Below are positions 34,773 to 43,139 of a stretch of DNA of 64,000 nt, in pieces. Location of the stretch: positions 1,798,001-1,862,000 of the forward strand of contig NZ_CP022889.1 of NCBI RefSeq assembly GCF_002269345.1, read 5' to 3'. This DNA is from Tsuneonella mangrovi (GTDB lineage: Bacteria > Pseudomonadota > Alphaproteobacteria > Sphingomonadales > Sphingomonadaceae). A model generated the notes under the pieces. It saw nothing but the letters and a program-made list of their open reading frames with translations. It was not told the origin of the DNA and made no database searches. A program made the translations under genes and the position numbers. How positions within the stretch are numbered: position 1 is the stretch's first letter; every line of letters starts with the position of its first letter.

Positions 34773-36695
34773 ATGGCCGATAGTCCACCGACTCCCCTGC
34801 TCGATACCGTCAATACGCCCGTCGATCTGCGCAAGCTCGAAGCGGGCCAATTGCGCCAATTGGCGGACGAATTGCGCGCCGAAATGATCAGCGCAGTCGG
34901 CGCGACCGGCGGGCACCTGGGATCCGGGCTGGGCGTGGTCGAGCTGACCACCGCGATCCACTACGTGTTCAACACGCCGGACGACCGCCTGATCTGGGAT
35001 GTCGGCCACCAGGCGTACCCGCACAAGATCCTCACCGGGAGGCGCGACCGAATCCGCACGCTGCGCCAGGGCGGCGGGCTCAGCGGGTTCACCAAGCGCA
35101 GCGAAAGCGAATACGATCCGTTCGGCGCGGCGCATTCCTCGACTTCGATCAGCGCGGCGCTCGGCTTTGCGGTGGCCAACAAGCTGTCCGACGCGCCGGG
35201 CAAGGCGATCGCGGTGATCGGCGATGGCGCGATGAGCGCCGGGATGGCCTACGAAGCGATGAACAACGCCGAACAGGCGGGCAACCGGCTGGTGGTGATC
35301 CTCAACGACAACGACATGTCGATTGCCCCGCCGGTCGGCGGGCTGAGCGCCTATCTCGCGCGGATGGTGTCTTCCAGCGAGTATCTCGGGTTGCGCAGCC
35401 TTGCCTCCAAACTGGCCAAGAAGCTCTCGCGCAGGGTCCATCACGGGCTCGAAAAGGCGGAGGAATACACCCGCGGGATGGTCACCGGCGGGACGTTGTT
35501 CGAGGAGCTGGGATTCTACTACGTGGGCCCGATCGACGGCCACAACCTCGACCACTTGATCCCGGTGCTGGAAAACGTGCGCGACAGCGAGCAGGGGCCG
35601 ATCCTGGTCCATGTCGTGACGCAAAAGGGCAAGGGCTACGCCCCGGCCGAGAACAGCGCCGACAAGTACCACGGGGTCGCCAAGTTCGATGTCGTTACCG
35701 GCGAGCAGAAGAAGAGCGCGGGCGGTCCGCCCGCTTACCAGAACGTGTTCGGCGAAACGCTCGCCAAGCTGGCCGACAGCGACCAGCGGATATGTGCGAT
35801 CACCGCCGCGATGCCGAGCGGCACCGGGGTCGACAAGTTTGCCAAGGCCCACCCGGACCGGGCGTTCGATGTCGGGATTGCCGAACAGCATGCGGTGACT
35901 TTCGCCGCCGGCCTGGCCGCGCAGGGAATGCGCCCGTTCGCGGCGATCTATTCCACGTTCCTCCAGCGTGCGTTCGACCAGGTGGTGCACGACGTGTGCA
36001 TCCAGAACCTGCCGGTCCGCTTTGCGATCGACCGCGCGGGGCTGGTCGGGGCCGACGGGGCGACTCACGCCGGCTCGTTCGACATTACATACCTCGCCAC
36101 GCTGCCAAACATGGTGGTGATGGCTGCGGCGGACGAGGCGGAACTGGTCCACATGACCTACACCGCCGCCGAATACGACGCCGGGCCGATCGCGTTCCGC
36201 TATCCGCGCGGCGCGGGGGCCGGGGTTGCGCTGCCCGATACGCCCGAACTGCTCGAAATCGGCAAGGGACGGATCGTCAAGGAGGGCAGCAAGATTGCGC
36301 TGCTCAGCCTCGGCACCCGGCTTGCCGAAGCGATGAAGGCAGCCGAACAGCTCGACGCCAAAGGTCTTCCGACCACGGTTGCCGACCTGCGCTTCGCCAA
36401 GCCGCTCGATACTGAGCTGATCGACAAGCTGATGCGCACGCATGAGGTCGTGGTGACGGTGGAAGAAGGCAGCATCGGCGGCCTCGGCGCCCACGTGCTG
36501 ACACATGCCAGCGACGAAGGCCTGACCGATACCGGCCTGAAGATCCGCACGATGCGCTTGCCCGACCTGTTCCAGGACCAGGACGCGCCCGAAAAGCAGT
36601 ACGATGAAGCCGGCCTCAACGCGCCGCAGATCGTCGATACGGTGCTGAAGGCGCTGCGCCACAACAGTGCCGGAATCGAGGAAGCGCGGGCCTAA
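34773..36695 (+). CDS. dxs: 1-deoxy-D-xylulose-5-phosphate synthase
   Basis: 640-residue thiamine-diphosphate enzyme joining pyruvate and glyceraldehyde 3-phosphate, the first step of the MEP isoprenoid pathway and a source of deoxyxylulose phosphate for thiamine. Motifs: [50 protein letters not shown] (cofactor binding), [18 protein letters not shown], and the transketolase C-domain [19 protein letters not shown] with [18 protein letters not shown] at 34773 was chosen over a TTG just before it. The next gene is convergent and 6 bp away. Confidence 0.97.
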   Translation: MADSPPTPLLDTVNTPVDLRKLEAGQLRQLADELRAEMISAVGATGGHLGSGLGVVELTTAIHYVFNTPDDRLIWDVGHQAYPHKILTGRRDRIRTLRQGGGLSGFTKRSESEYDPFGAAHSSTSISAALGFAVANKLSDAPGKAIAVIGDGAMSAGMAYEAMNNAEQAGNRLVVILNDNDMSIAPPVGGLSAYLARMVSSSEYLGLRSLASKLAKKLSRRVHHGLEKAEEYTRGMVTGGTLFEELGFYYVGPIDGHNLDHLIPVLENVRDSEQGPILVHVVTQKGKGYAPAENSADKYHGVAKFDVVTGEQKKSAGGPPAYQNVFGETLAKLADSDQRICAITAAMPSGTGVDKFAKAHPDRAFDVGIAEQHAVTFAAGLAAQGMRPFAAIYSTFLQRAFDQVVHDVCIQNLPVRFAIDRAGLVGADGATHAGSFDITYLATLPNMVVMAAADEAELVHMTYTAAEYDAGPIAFRYPRGAGAGVALPDTPELLEIGKGRIVKEGSKIALLSLGTRLAEAMKAAEQLDAKGLPTTVADLRFAKPLDTELIDKLMRTHEVVVTVEEGSIGGLGAHVLTHASDEGLTDTGLKIRTMRLPDLFQDQDAPEKQYDEAGLNAPQIVDTVLKALRHNSAGIEEARA

Positions 36696-36701
36696 GCCCG
36701 C

Positions 36702-37859
36702 TCAGGGCTTTGCGAACAACATCGCGATCGCGGCGGCCAGCTCGTCGTCACCGAGCGTAAGGCTTGCAGGGCCCATCGACAGTTCGGTGCGCGCGGCGGT
36801 TTCGCCTTCGACCGGCTTCAACGTGTTGAACAGCCAGATACCGGTTTCGCGCGCAACATGGTCGCGGGCGGCGAGCAAGTCGTCGACCTCGCCGGAGAGC
36901 TTCAAGTGGAACATACTCGTCTGCGGCGGGTCGGGCAGGGCGCTCGCCTGCGGGTGCGCGCTGAACATGGCGGCGACTTCACGGGCGCGCTCGACCAGCC
37001 GCGGCATCCGCTCGATGCAATCGGCAAGATGCAGTCGGGCCGAAATCACATTGCCCATCGCGGTATAGAGCGTGCCGCCTTGCCGCCGCTGCCAGATTGC
37101 GGCCTCCTCGATGAATTCACGCGGGCCGAGCAGCATGGCGCCGGGTAGCGCACCAACATCCTTGTAGAATGAGATGTAGACCGAATCGAACAGCGCGGCG
37201 ATGTCGGCCAAGCTGCGGCCATAGGCCGGCGCGGCTTGCCATACTCTAGCACCGTCGAGGTGCAGCCGGATGTTCTCGGCGCGGCACAGATCGCTCAGCG
37301 TGACCAGTTCTTCCCACGACGGCAGCTGTCCGCCGATCTCACGCGCCGGCAGTTCGACCAGCAGGCTGGCGATGCCGGTTTCATGTGCTGCGCCGCCGGG
37401 TCCGATCAGCGCCTTCACGTCATTGGCGGTGGTCGGCCGATCTGCGTTACCGAGCAGGTGTGCGGTCAGGCCGTGCAGTTCGCGGACCCCATGCTCCTCG
37501 TGCAGTTCGAGGTGCGAGGTCGGATGGAACGCGGTCACCGGATTGCTTGCATGGTCGCTCCAGATGCGCAGCGCGATCGGCTGGGCCATGCAGCCCGAAG
37601 GCATGAAGCGCGCAGCGGGCATATCGAACAGTTCTGCGAGGTCGCCCTCGAACTCCTCGACCAGCGCGCCGGTGCCGTAGTTATCCGGCTGCACCCCGGC
37701 GACGAATTCCTCGCCCGAATCGTGCCGCCCGTTGGCGCGCAGCCATGTCGCTATGGCTTCGAACTCGTCTGCGGGGTTGAGCGGTCCGGCCCCATAGAGA
37801 TGGCGGGAGGTCAGCCGCAGGCGGGTGCGTTCGGCTTCTAGGGCTTCGGTTTGGTCCAT
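36702..37859 (-). CDS. threonine aldolase-family PLP-dependent enzyme
   Basis: 385 residues of the beta-eliminating lyase/threonine aldolase family, PLP fold type I. The cofactor-binding lysine is in SVYISFYKDVGALPGAMLLG, and the preceding RLHLDGARVWQAAPAYGRSL holds the conserved Asp and Arg. The N-terminal PDNYGTGALVEEFEGDLAELF and MPSGCMAQPIALRI fit the family. Low-specificity threonine aldolases cleave threonine to glycine and acetaldehyde, but this sequence differs around the lysine from the common SKGLGAPVGS pattern, so the substrate is uncertain. Confidence 0.8.
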   Translation of the reverse strand: MDQTEALEAERTRLRLTSRHLYGAGPLNPADEFEAIATWLRANGRHDSGEEFVAGVQPDNYGTGALVEEFEGDLAELFDMPAARFMPSGCMAQPIALRIWSDHASNPVTAFHPTSHLELHEEHGVRELHGLTAHLLGNADRPTTANDVKALIGPGGAAHETGIASLLVELPAREIGGQLPSWEELVTLSDLCRAENIRLHLDGARVWQAAPAYGRSLADIAALFDSVYISFYKDVGALPGAMLLGPREFIEEAAIWQRRQGGTLYTAMGNVISARLHLADCIERMPRLVERAREVAAMFSAHPQASALPDPPQTSMFHLKLSGEVDDLLAARDHVARETGIWLFNTLKPVEGETAARTELSMGPASLTLGDDELAAAIAMLFAKP

Positions 37860-37906
37860 GCTCCGCCCATTGCGGACTGGCTGCGCCTATCGCAAGGGCT
37901 CTCGGG

Positions 37907-38581
37907 TCAGAACCAGCGCCAGATTCCTGCCGCGATGCCAGCGCCGGGCATATGCGCGAAGGTCACTGCCAGCCACAGCACCAGTCCAGCGAGCCACAGG
38001 CCCCACCCCGCGCTGAGCAGGTTGCCCCATTGCGGCCAGTAGCTGGTGCGCGCTTCCCAGCCCGCCCAGGCGTCGCCCAGCAAAGCTTCCTTCTTGCGAT
38101 CCTGCATATGCGCACCAACCAGCGCAAGGAACGTGATCGCGACAGCCACTATCAGGGTGCGCACGTCCCACCACAGCACGATATGGGCGATGCCCCACAG
38201 CGCAAACCCCCACATCATCGGGTGGCGGGTAACCGCGAACGCACCTGTCGGAGCGCGGTCGATCGTGGTCGGAGCCTTGGGGTTGGGCATTGCCGGGTTC
38301 TTCACCAGCGAGCCGAGGAACAGTACCAGAGCGGGCAGCGTCAATACGGTCGCGACGATCCAGCCGATCTCGCCCGATCCCGGCAAGTCGCCTTCAGGTG
38401 CTGCGCGGAACTCCATGACCATCCATACAAACGTCGCCAAGGAAACCAGCGAATAGACCCCCATGAAACCGGTCTCGCCGACCGCGCCGACCAGCGGCGC
38501 GCGCAGCGGGTGCGACAGTGCGAAATGTGTGCCGACGAAGGCAATTGCAGCGGCGAGCAGCAAGGTGTTGGCAGGGTCCAT
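37907..38581 (-). CDS. NnrU-family membrane protein
   Basis: 224 residues with about six membrane helices. Family hallmarks are THFALSHPLRAPLVGAVGE, FRAAP near the second helix, the central RAPTGAFAVTRHPMMWGFAL and GAHMQDRKKEALLGDAWAGW. NnrU was named for its neighbourhood to nitric-oxide reductase genes in Rhodobacter, but the role is uncertain and it is also related to isoprenylcysteine methyltransferase-like NnrU/MTA families. No denitrification genes are nearby. It follows the FKBP gene on the same strand by 84 bp. Confidence 0.88.
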   Translation of the reverse strand: MDPANTLLLAAAIAFVGTHFALSHPLRAPLVGAVGETGFMGVYSLVSLATFVWMVMEFRAAPEGDLPGSGEIGWIVATVLTLPALVLFLGSLVKNPAMPNPKAPTTIDRAPTGAFAVTRHPMMWGFALWGIAHIVLWWDVRTLIVAVAITFLALVGAHMQDRKKEALLGDAWAGWEARTSYWPQWGNLLSAGWGLWLAGLVLWLAVTFAHMPGAGIAAGIWRWF

Positions 38582-38665
38582 CGGCGGTCTCCCGTGTGGG
38601 CGGAGGGCTGCGTCCGCTCCGTTCCCGGAAAGGTGCCACGTCGCACGATCGGCGGCAAGCGCGCG

Positions 38666-39157
38666 TTACTTCTCGCCGATTCCCGTGAGCTCGACCGTAA
38701 ACAGCAGCGTCGCCCCGCCCGGAACCGGCCCCTTGCCCTTCGGCCCGTAGGCAAGCGCGGCGGGCGAGGCGATCTCGATCGTGTCGCCCACGCCCATCTG
38801 CGGGATCGCCTCCTGCCAGGCCGGAACCAGCGCGGCGAGAGGGAAAGTGACGGGTTTGCCTTCGGACGTATCGACCACCGTCCCGTCGGTGAGGCTGGCG
38901 GTGTAGCTCACGCTGACGATGTCGCTGGCGGTGGGGTGCGGGCCCGAGCCGTCGCCTGAGACGCGCTTCCACAGCAGCCCGCCGGGTAGCGCTTGCCATC
39001 CGGGTTGCGCCGCCCGCTCCGTGAGTGCCGCCTGCTGGCTCGCCGTCCACGCGCCGTCTTGCGCGCTATGCCCCAGCTCCACCGCGCGCAATGTGATGAA
39101 TGCGAACACCGCTATGGCTGCCGCACCCACGGCAAGCAGCGCCGACCGGTCGATCAT
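38666..39157 (-). CDS. FKBP-type peptidyl-prolyl isomerase, membrane anchored
   Basis: 163 residues. An N-terminal hydrophobic helix (about 4-24) anchors or exports the protein; the FKBP domain (about 75-162) contains TASDIVSVSYTASLTDGTVV, VVDTSEGKPVTFPLAALVP, WQEAIPQMGVGDTIEIASPA and LAYGPKGKGPVPGGATLLFT. These include the family residues lining the active site. It would assist folding in the periplasm. It begins 10 bp after the POT transporter stop on the same strand, so the transporter, isomerase and probably nnrU form one unit. Confidence 0.92.
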   Translation of the reverse strand: MIDRSALLAVGAAAIAVFAFITLRAVELGHSAQDGAWTASQQAALTERAAQPGWQALPGGLLWKRVSGDGSGPHPTASDIVSVSYTASLTDGTVVDTSEGKPVTFPLAALVPAWQEAIPQMGVGDTIEIASPAALAYGPKGKGPVPGGATLLFTVELTGIGEK

Positions 39158-39167
39158 GTTTGCCTTC

Positions 39168-41015
39168 CTATCCCCTCGTCGCCGGATGCGCGCCAGGGGC
39201 CATCGGCTCGCCGACTTCGCCTTCGCCCTCGAGCGCGTCGGACACGTTGTCGTCGCGCAGTGTGTCGAGGTGCATCAGCTTCTTGACCAGCGGGCTTACC
39301 ACCATCACCGCTATGCCCACGCCGACCGCGAGCAACCCGATCTGCCAGTACACGTCGAGCGCGCCCTGGCGAGTGATCGTGCCGTGATCGCCTTCACCCA
39401 TGACCGAGCCGAGGAAGCCTGCGAAATAGTTGCCGCCCGCGGTGCCGAAGAACCACGCGGCCATCATCAGGCTGGCCATATGACGCACCGAGAGCCGGTT
39501 CATTGCCGAGAGGCCGACAGGGGAGAGGCACAGCTCGCCGGTGGTCGACAGCAGGTAGAACAGGAAGATGAAGACAACCGGCACCATTGCCGTGCCAACC
39601 GCTTCCGCGCCCCACACGAGGACCACGAAGGCGAGGCCCATCTGGACGATACCGAGACCCATCTTGGCCGGGGTCGAAGGCTCCCACCCGCGCTTGACGA
39701 GGAATTGCCACAACGCGGCGAACACCGGGCCGAGCAGGATGATGTAGATCGGGTTGATCGACTGGAACAGCGATGCGGGGACGCCCTGCCGGTCGACAAA
39801 GCGATCTGTGAACAGGTTGATCGAGCCGCCCGCCTGTTCGAACAGGCCCCAGAACACCGGCTGCAGCAGGATGAAGAAGATCATCGCGAATACCCGGTCG
39901 CGTGCGTTGTTTGGTGTCGAACGCGCTTCGAGAATGCAGGCTACAAAAATGGCAACGAGGCCTAGTATCCCTGCGCCAACAGCAATCGGACTTGTCGAAC
40001 CCAGCCTGATCAGCAAGGCGACGCTCAAGAACAGGACTGCAACGCCACCATAGAAAATCGACTTCGACGATCCAGTGGGCAATAAACCTCTGTCGTCGGG
40101 AAGCCGATAAAGGGCTTCCCTGAGAACGTAGCTTAGAAGGGCGATCCCGGAAGCGAGCATCAGCCAGCCGACCACCGACTGGTACTGGATCAGCAGCCAG
40201 ATCACCGCCACGCCGACGAACCCGGCGACATAGACGAACCATTCGAGGTTCATCCCGGCGATCTTTTGCTTGAGCCGGGCAGGCGCGGGCGGTTCGCCCT
40301 GGCCCATCAGCAGCGGCTTGCCGATCACGAATACCACGAGGCCCAGCAGCATGCCGAAGCCCGCCGCGCCGAAGCCGTAGGACCAGCCGATCGTCTCGCC
40401 GAGGTAACCCGCGATGATCGTGCCGATCGCCGCCCCGACGTTAATCCCGATGTAGAAGATCGTGTAGGCGCTGTCGCGGCGCACGTCGGTGCGCGGATAG
40501 AGCTGGCCGACGATGACCGAGATGTTCGCCTTGAGGAAGCCCGATCCGACAATGATAAAGCTCAGCGCCAGCCAGAACACGTTGATCGCCGGGTTGTTCT
40601 GGTAGCCGGCTGCGGCATCGCCCTCGAACGCCATGAAGAAGTGCCCCATGGTCAGCAGGATCGCGCCGAACAGCACCGCCTTGCGCTGGCCCAGGTAACG
40701 GTCTGCCAGCCAGCCGCCAAGCACCGGAGTGATATAGACGAGGCTGGTATAGGCGCCGTAGATGATCGTCGCGCTGCCGTCTGAATAGAGCCAGTGCTTG
40801 ACGAGGTAGAGCGTCAGCAGCGCGCGCATCCCGTAGTAGGAAAAGCGCTCCCACATCTCGGCGAAGAACAGGACGTAAAGTCCTTTCGGATGGCCGGCGA
40901 ATTCCGGCTCCTTGCGCGACACCGCGTAAGCTCCGATTGCCAGGAACACGATCAGCGCGACCGAGGCGATCGCGACGATCCAGTCGCTCTCGTCCCACAA
41001 ACCCATTGGCTTCAT
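39168..41015 (-). CDS. POT/PTR-family proton-dependent peptide transporter
   Basis: 615 residues with about 14 helices, an MFS transporter importing di- and tripeptides with protons. The signature FFAEMWERFSYYGMRALLTLY in helix 1 contains the ExxER(F) motif that couples protons. GWLADRYLGQRKAVLFGAIL and SGFLKANISVIVGQLYP follow, and FYIGINVGAAIGTIIAGYLG is the PTR2 signature. ATG at 41015 has GGGGA upstream. The stretch near 39900-40140 is markedly lower in GC and falls in a variable loop/helix region of the protein. A GntR-type gene is divergent at 41221 and may regulate it. Confidence 0.92.
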   Translation of the reverse strand: MKPMGLWDESDWIVAIASVALIVFLAIGAYAVSRKEPEFAGHPKGLYVLFFAEMWERFSYYGMRALLTLYLVKHWLYSDGSATIIYGAYTSLVYITPVLGGWLADRYLGQRKAVLFGAILLTMGHFFMAFEGDAAAGYQNNPAINVFWLALSFIIVGSGFLKANISVIVGQLYPRTDVRRDSAYTIFYIGINVGAAIGTIIAGYLGETIGWSYGFGAAGFGMLLGLVVFVIGKPLLMGQGEPPAPARLKQKIAGMNLEWFVYVAGFVGVAVIWLLIQYQSVVGWLMLASGIALLSYVLREALYRLPDDRGLLPTGSSKSIFYGGVAVLFLSVALLIRLGSTSPIAVGAGILGLVAIFVACILEARSTPNNARDRVFAMIFFILLQPVFWGLFEQAGGSINLFTDRFVDRQGVPASLFQSINPIYIILLGPVFAALWQFLVKRGWEPSTPAKMGLGIVQMGLAFVVLVWGAEAVGTAMVPVVFIFLFYLLSTTGELCLSPVGLSAMNRLSVRHMASLMMAAWFFGTAGGNYFAGFLGSVMGEGDHGTITRQGALDVYWQIGLLAVGVGIAVMVVSPLVKKLMHLDTLRDDNVSDALEGEGEVGEPMAPGAHPATRG

Positions 41016-41220
41016 TATGGAATCCCCAAAAGTCCTTGTGCCTGCCCGCAAGGGCAGTCTCTCCTCGCCGCGCACCCTAGCGAGAGAATCGTCCATGTGA
41101 AGAGCTAGTTTCAAGCGTAACCGGGGTTTCCCGCGTTTGAACGGCCGGCGCGTCGCGATACGAAGGTTGACGCGCAACGCTGTATTATGGCACTGATGCA
41201 CCTTACATAAGGAAATGCTC

Positions 41221-41568
41221 ATGAACCAGCAAAGTCGCCCGGTCTATCTCAAGCTGCGTGACCTGATCGCCGCAGCGATCATCGAAGGGCGCTATGCAGA
41301 GGGTGAAATGCTGCCGTCGGTCCGGGCGTTCGCGGCGGAGCAAGGTGCCAACCCGCTGACCGTTGCCAAGGCTTACCAGCAGTTCCAGGCTGATGGACTG
41401 GTCGAAGTGCAGCGCGGTGTAGGCATGTATGTCGTCGAGGGGGCGGCTGAGAAGCTGCGGCAGGCCGAACGCGATCGCTTCGTGACGCAGGAGTGGCCCG
41501 AGATTCATGCCCGGATTCACCGCCTCGGGCTCGATGCGCGTGAATTGCTGGCGTTCACAGATGGTTGA
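41221..41568 (+). CDS. short GntR-family transcriptional regulator (YtrA-like)
   Basis: 115 residues. The GntR winged helix-turn-helix is clear: PVYLKLRDLIAAAIIEGRYA, LPSVRAFAAEQGANPLTVAK and QQFQADGLVEVQRGVGMYVV. The short helical tail of about 40 residues is typical of the YtrA subfamily, which lacks a large ligand domain. ATG 41221 has an AAGGAA ribosome site 8 nt upstream. Placement opposite the POT transporter across 205 bp suggests it controls that operon or itself. Its ligand is unknown. Confidence 0.87.
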   Translation: MNQQSRPVYLKLRDLIAAAIIEGRYAEGEMLPSVRAFAAEQGANPLTVAKAYQQFQADGLVEVQRGVGMYVVEGAAEKLRQAERDRFVTQEWPEIHARIHRLGLDARELLAFTDG

Positions 41569-41761
41569 GTCGTTAGGCCACGGTTATCCGGCGATATCAA
41601 ATTGTATATTTCGGCCAACTCGGCGTTGCGTCCACGAAGTTTAGCTGGCAGAATTATGACATCGAACGAGCTTGGGGTCGTCGATGGACATCGCAGGGTT
41701 GGCTATCGGGTTCGGTCGCACATGGTGGGCTGGTCGCGATCGGGAGGGAGTCTAGGTTGAC

Positions 41762-42043
41762 ATGATCAGATCCGAATTGCTGCAGGCAATGGCGAAGGAC
41801 AATCCGGAGCTGCGTGCCGAAGAGGTCGAGCAGGTCGTCGATATCTTCTTCGACGAGATCGCCCAACGGCTGTCCGAAGGCGGGCGTGTGGAGTTGCGCG
41901 GTTTCGGCGCGTTCTCGACCCGCGATCGTGGGGCCCGCAAGGGCCGCAATCCGCGCACCGGCGAAGCGGTCGACGTTCCGGCCAAGAAGGTTCCGTACTT
42001 CAAGCCCGGCAAGGAAATGCGCCGCGTCATCAACGACGCCTGA
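41762..42043 (+). CDS. ihfB: integration host factor subunit beta
   Basis: 93-residue DNA-bending protein of the HU/IHF family. It begins MIRSELLQAMAKDNPELRAE and has VELRGFGAFSTRDRGARKGR and NPRTGEAVDVPAKKVPYFKP, the beta-arm that kinks DNA with its Asn-Pro. The N-terminal LLQxxAKDNPxLRAEEVE is the subunit beta type of alphaproteobacteria. Upstream 193 bp (41569-41761) contain no other gene; no strong promoter was recognised. Confidence 0.95.
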   Translation: MIRSELLQAMAKDNPELRAEEVEQVVDIFFDEIAQRLSEGGRVELRGFGAFSTRDRGARKGRNPRTGEAVDVPAKKVPYFKPGKEMRRVINDA

Positions 42044-42102
42044 GCAGCAGCGCCGACATCGCAAATTCCTTGACCAGCGGTGAGGCGTTTGCCGCGTGGC
42101 AA

Positions 42103-42131
42103 TTGCGCCTGACCCGCTGTGTCGCTAGTCC
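42103..42131 (+). promoter_or_regulatory. candidate tRNA-Leu promoter
   Basis: TTGCGC (42103-42108), 17-bp spacer, TAGTCC (42126-42131), placing transcription start about 6 nt before the tRNA. The -10 is weak. Confidence 0.3.
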
Positions 42132-42143
42132 CGCGCGGTCTGT

Positions 42144-42229
42144 GCGGGTGTGGCGGAATCGGTAGACGCCGGGGACTTAAAATCCCCTGACCTTCGGTCG
42201 TGCGGGTTCGAGTCCCGCCACCCGCACCA
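42144..42229 (+). tRNA. tRNA-Leu (anticodon TAA)
   Basis: Acceptor arms GCGGGTG (42144-42150) and CACCCGC (42219-42225), with A discriminator and encoded CCA to 42229. The anticodon loop CTTAAAA has TAA at 42178-42180. The T arm is GCGGGTTCGAGTCCCGC. The long variable arm (TGACCTTCGGTCG) confirms a class II leucine tRNA. 86 nt. No integrase or direct repeat at its 3' end. Confidence 0.96.
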
Positions 42230-42280
42230 GCATTGGCCCAAGCCGCCGGCCTTGGTAAACGCTTGCCTAGGAATTCCCTC

Positions 42281-42295
42281 TTAACCCGATGGTAA
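42281..42295 (+). promoter_or_regulatory. CtrA-like box upstream of the PilZ gene
   Basis: TTAA-N7-GTAA, 7 of 8 core bases of the CtrA consensus, 72 bp before the PilZ gene. A GAGTC (GANTC, the CcrM methylation site) lies 2 bp further at 42298-42302. CtrA control of a c-di-GMP effector would be sensible but is not shown. Confidence 0.4.
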
Positions 42296-42366
42296 GCGAG
42301 TCTCGACGACATTGCGCTTAGGAACGGGCTTGTAGATCCACGCGGATTGCAAGGGGAATGGGGTCG

Positions 42367-43017
42367 ATGAACAGCAAGACTTGCGCCACTGATGCGGCTG
42401 CCGAGACAGATGCATGCGAGGAGCGCAAAGCACAGCGTTACACGCTGTTGATCCGCGCGGCCAAGCTTGTCTGCACGCAGGGCGAGTTCGTGTGCGTGAT
42501 CCGCGATGTTTCCGACACCGGGGTCAGTCTGCGCACCTTTCATGCCATTCCCGATTGCGAGCCGTTGGTGCTCGAGCTGCAGACCGGCGAAAGCTATACG
42601 CTGGCAAAAGTCTGGCAGCGCGGCAACGAGGCCGGTTTCACCTTCGAAGCTTCGGTCGACGTGGACGCATTCGTCGCCGAAGTCGGGCAGTATCCCAAAC
42701 GCCAGTTGCGCTTGCCGCTTTCGTTCCCGGTAGAACTCGACATCGGGACGCAGCGTATAAACGGGGAACTCCACAACCTGTCGCAGCAGGGCGCACGGAT
42801 CACCTGCCCGTTGCGGCTGGCGATCGCCCAGCCGGTAAGGCTCGTCACCAATGCATTGCCGGAGGTTCGCGCCCGGGTGCGCTGGCGTAGCGAAGACGAA
42901 TTCGGGATCGCGTTCGACGATACCTTTACCTTGCGCGACCTGGCGCTGATCGCAGCGCGGATCCAGTGCCCCGCGCTGCTGACCGAACCGGATTGCGCTG
43001 CCAGCCTGCGCAGTTGA
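42367..43017 (+). CDS. tandem PilZ-domain protein (c-di-GMP receptor)
   Basis: 216 residues with two PilZ-like halves. In the first, RKAQR (Arg20/Arg24) and DVSDTGVSLR supply the RxxxR and D-x-S-x-x-G elements. In the second (about 115-200), KRQLRLPL and NLSQQGARI supply the same pair. Both halves thus keep the c-di-GMP contacts. No signal or membrane segment. ATG 42367 follows AAGGGGAATGGGG; an ATG at 42358 is directly on top of that site. Preceded by a CtrA-like box, it may relay c-di-GMP to motility or glycan synthesis. Confidence 0.85.
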   Translation: MNSKTCATDAAAETDACEERKAQRYTLLIRAAKLVCTQGEFVCVIRDVSDTGVSLRTFHAIPDCEPLVLELQTGESYTLAKVWQRGNEAGFTFEASVDVDAFVAEVGQYPKRQLRLPLSFPVELDIGTQRINGELHNLSQQGARITCPLRLAIAQPVRLVTNALPEVRARVRWRSEDEFGIAFDDTFTLRDLALIAARIQCPALLTEPDCAASLRS

Positions 43018-43139
43018 CGACGCAGCGCGGGCCCGGAGCGCACGAAATCTCCGGAAACCATCGCTGTTTCCGCCGTCCGTTTACCTTCTCCTAACCAATT
43101 TCCTTCACTCCCCGACAAGAACGCAAGACGGGGGGCTCA

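Noticed and set aside
42144-42229. tRNA-Leu as an integration site
   Set aside because: No repeated 3' end and no integrase on either side.
43080-43094. Third CtrA-like box (TTTA-N7-CTAA) before the Glf-like gene
   Set aside because: Only 6 of 8 core bases match; expected by chance at this length.
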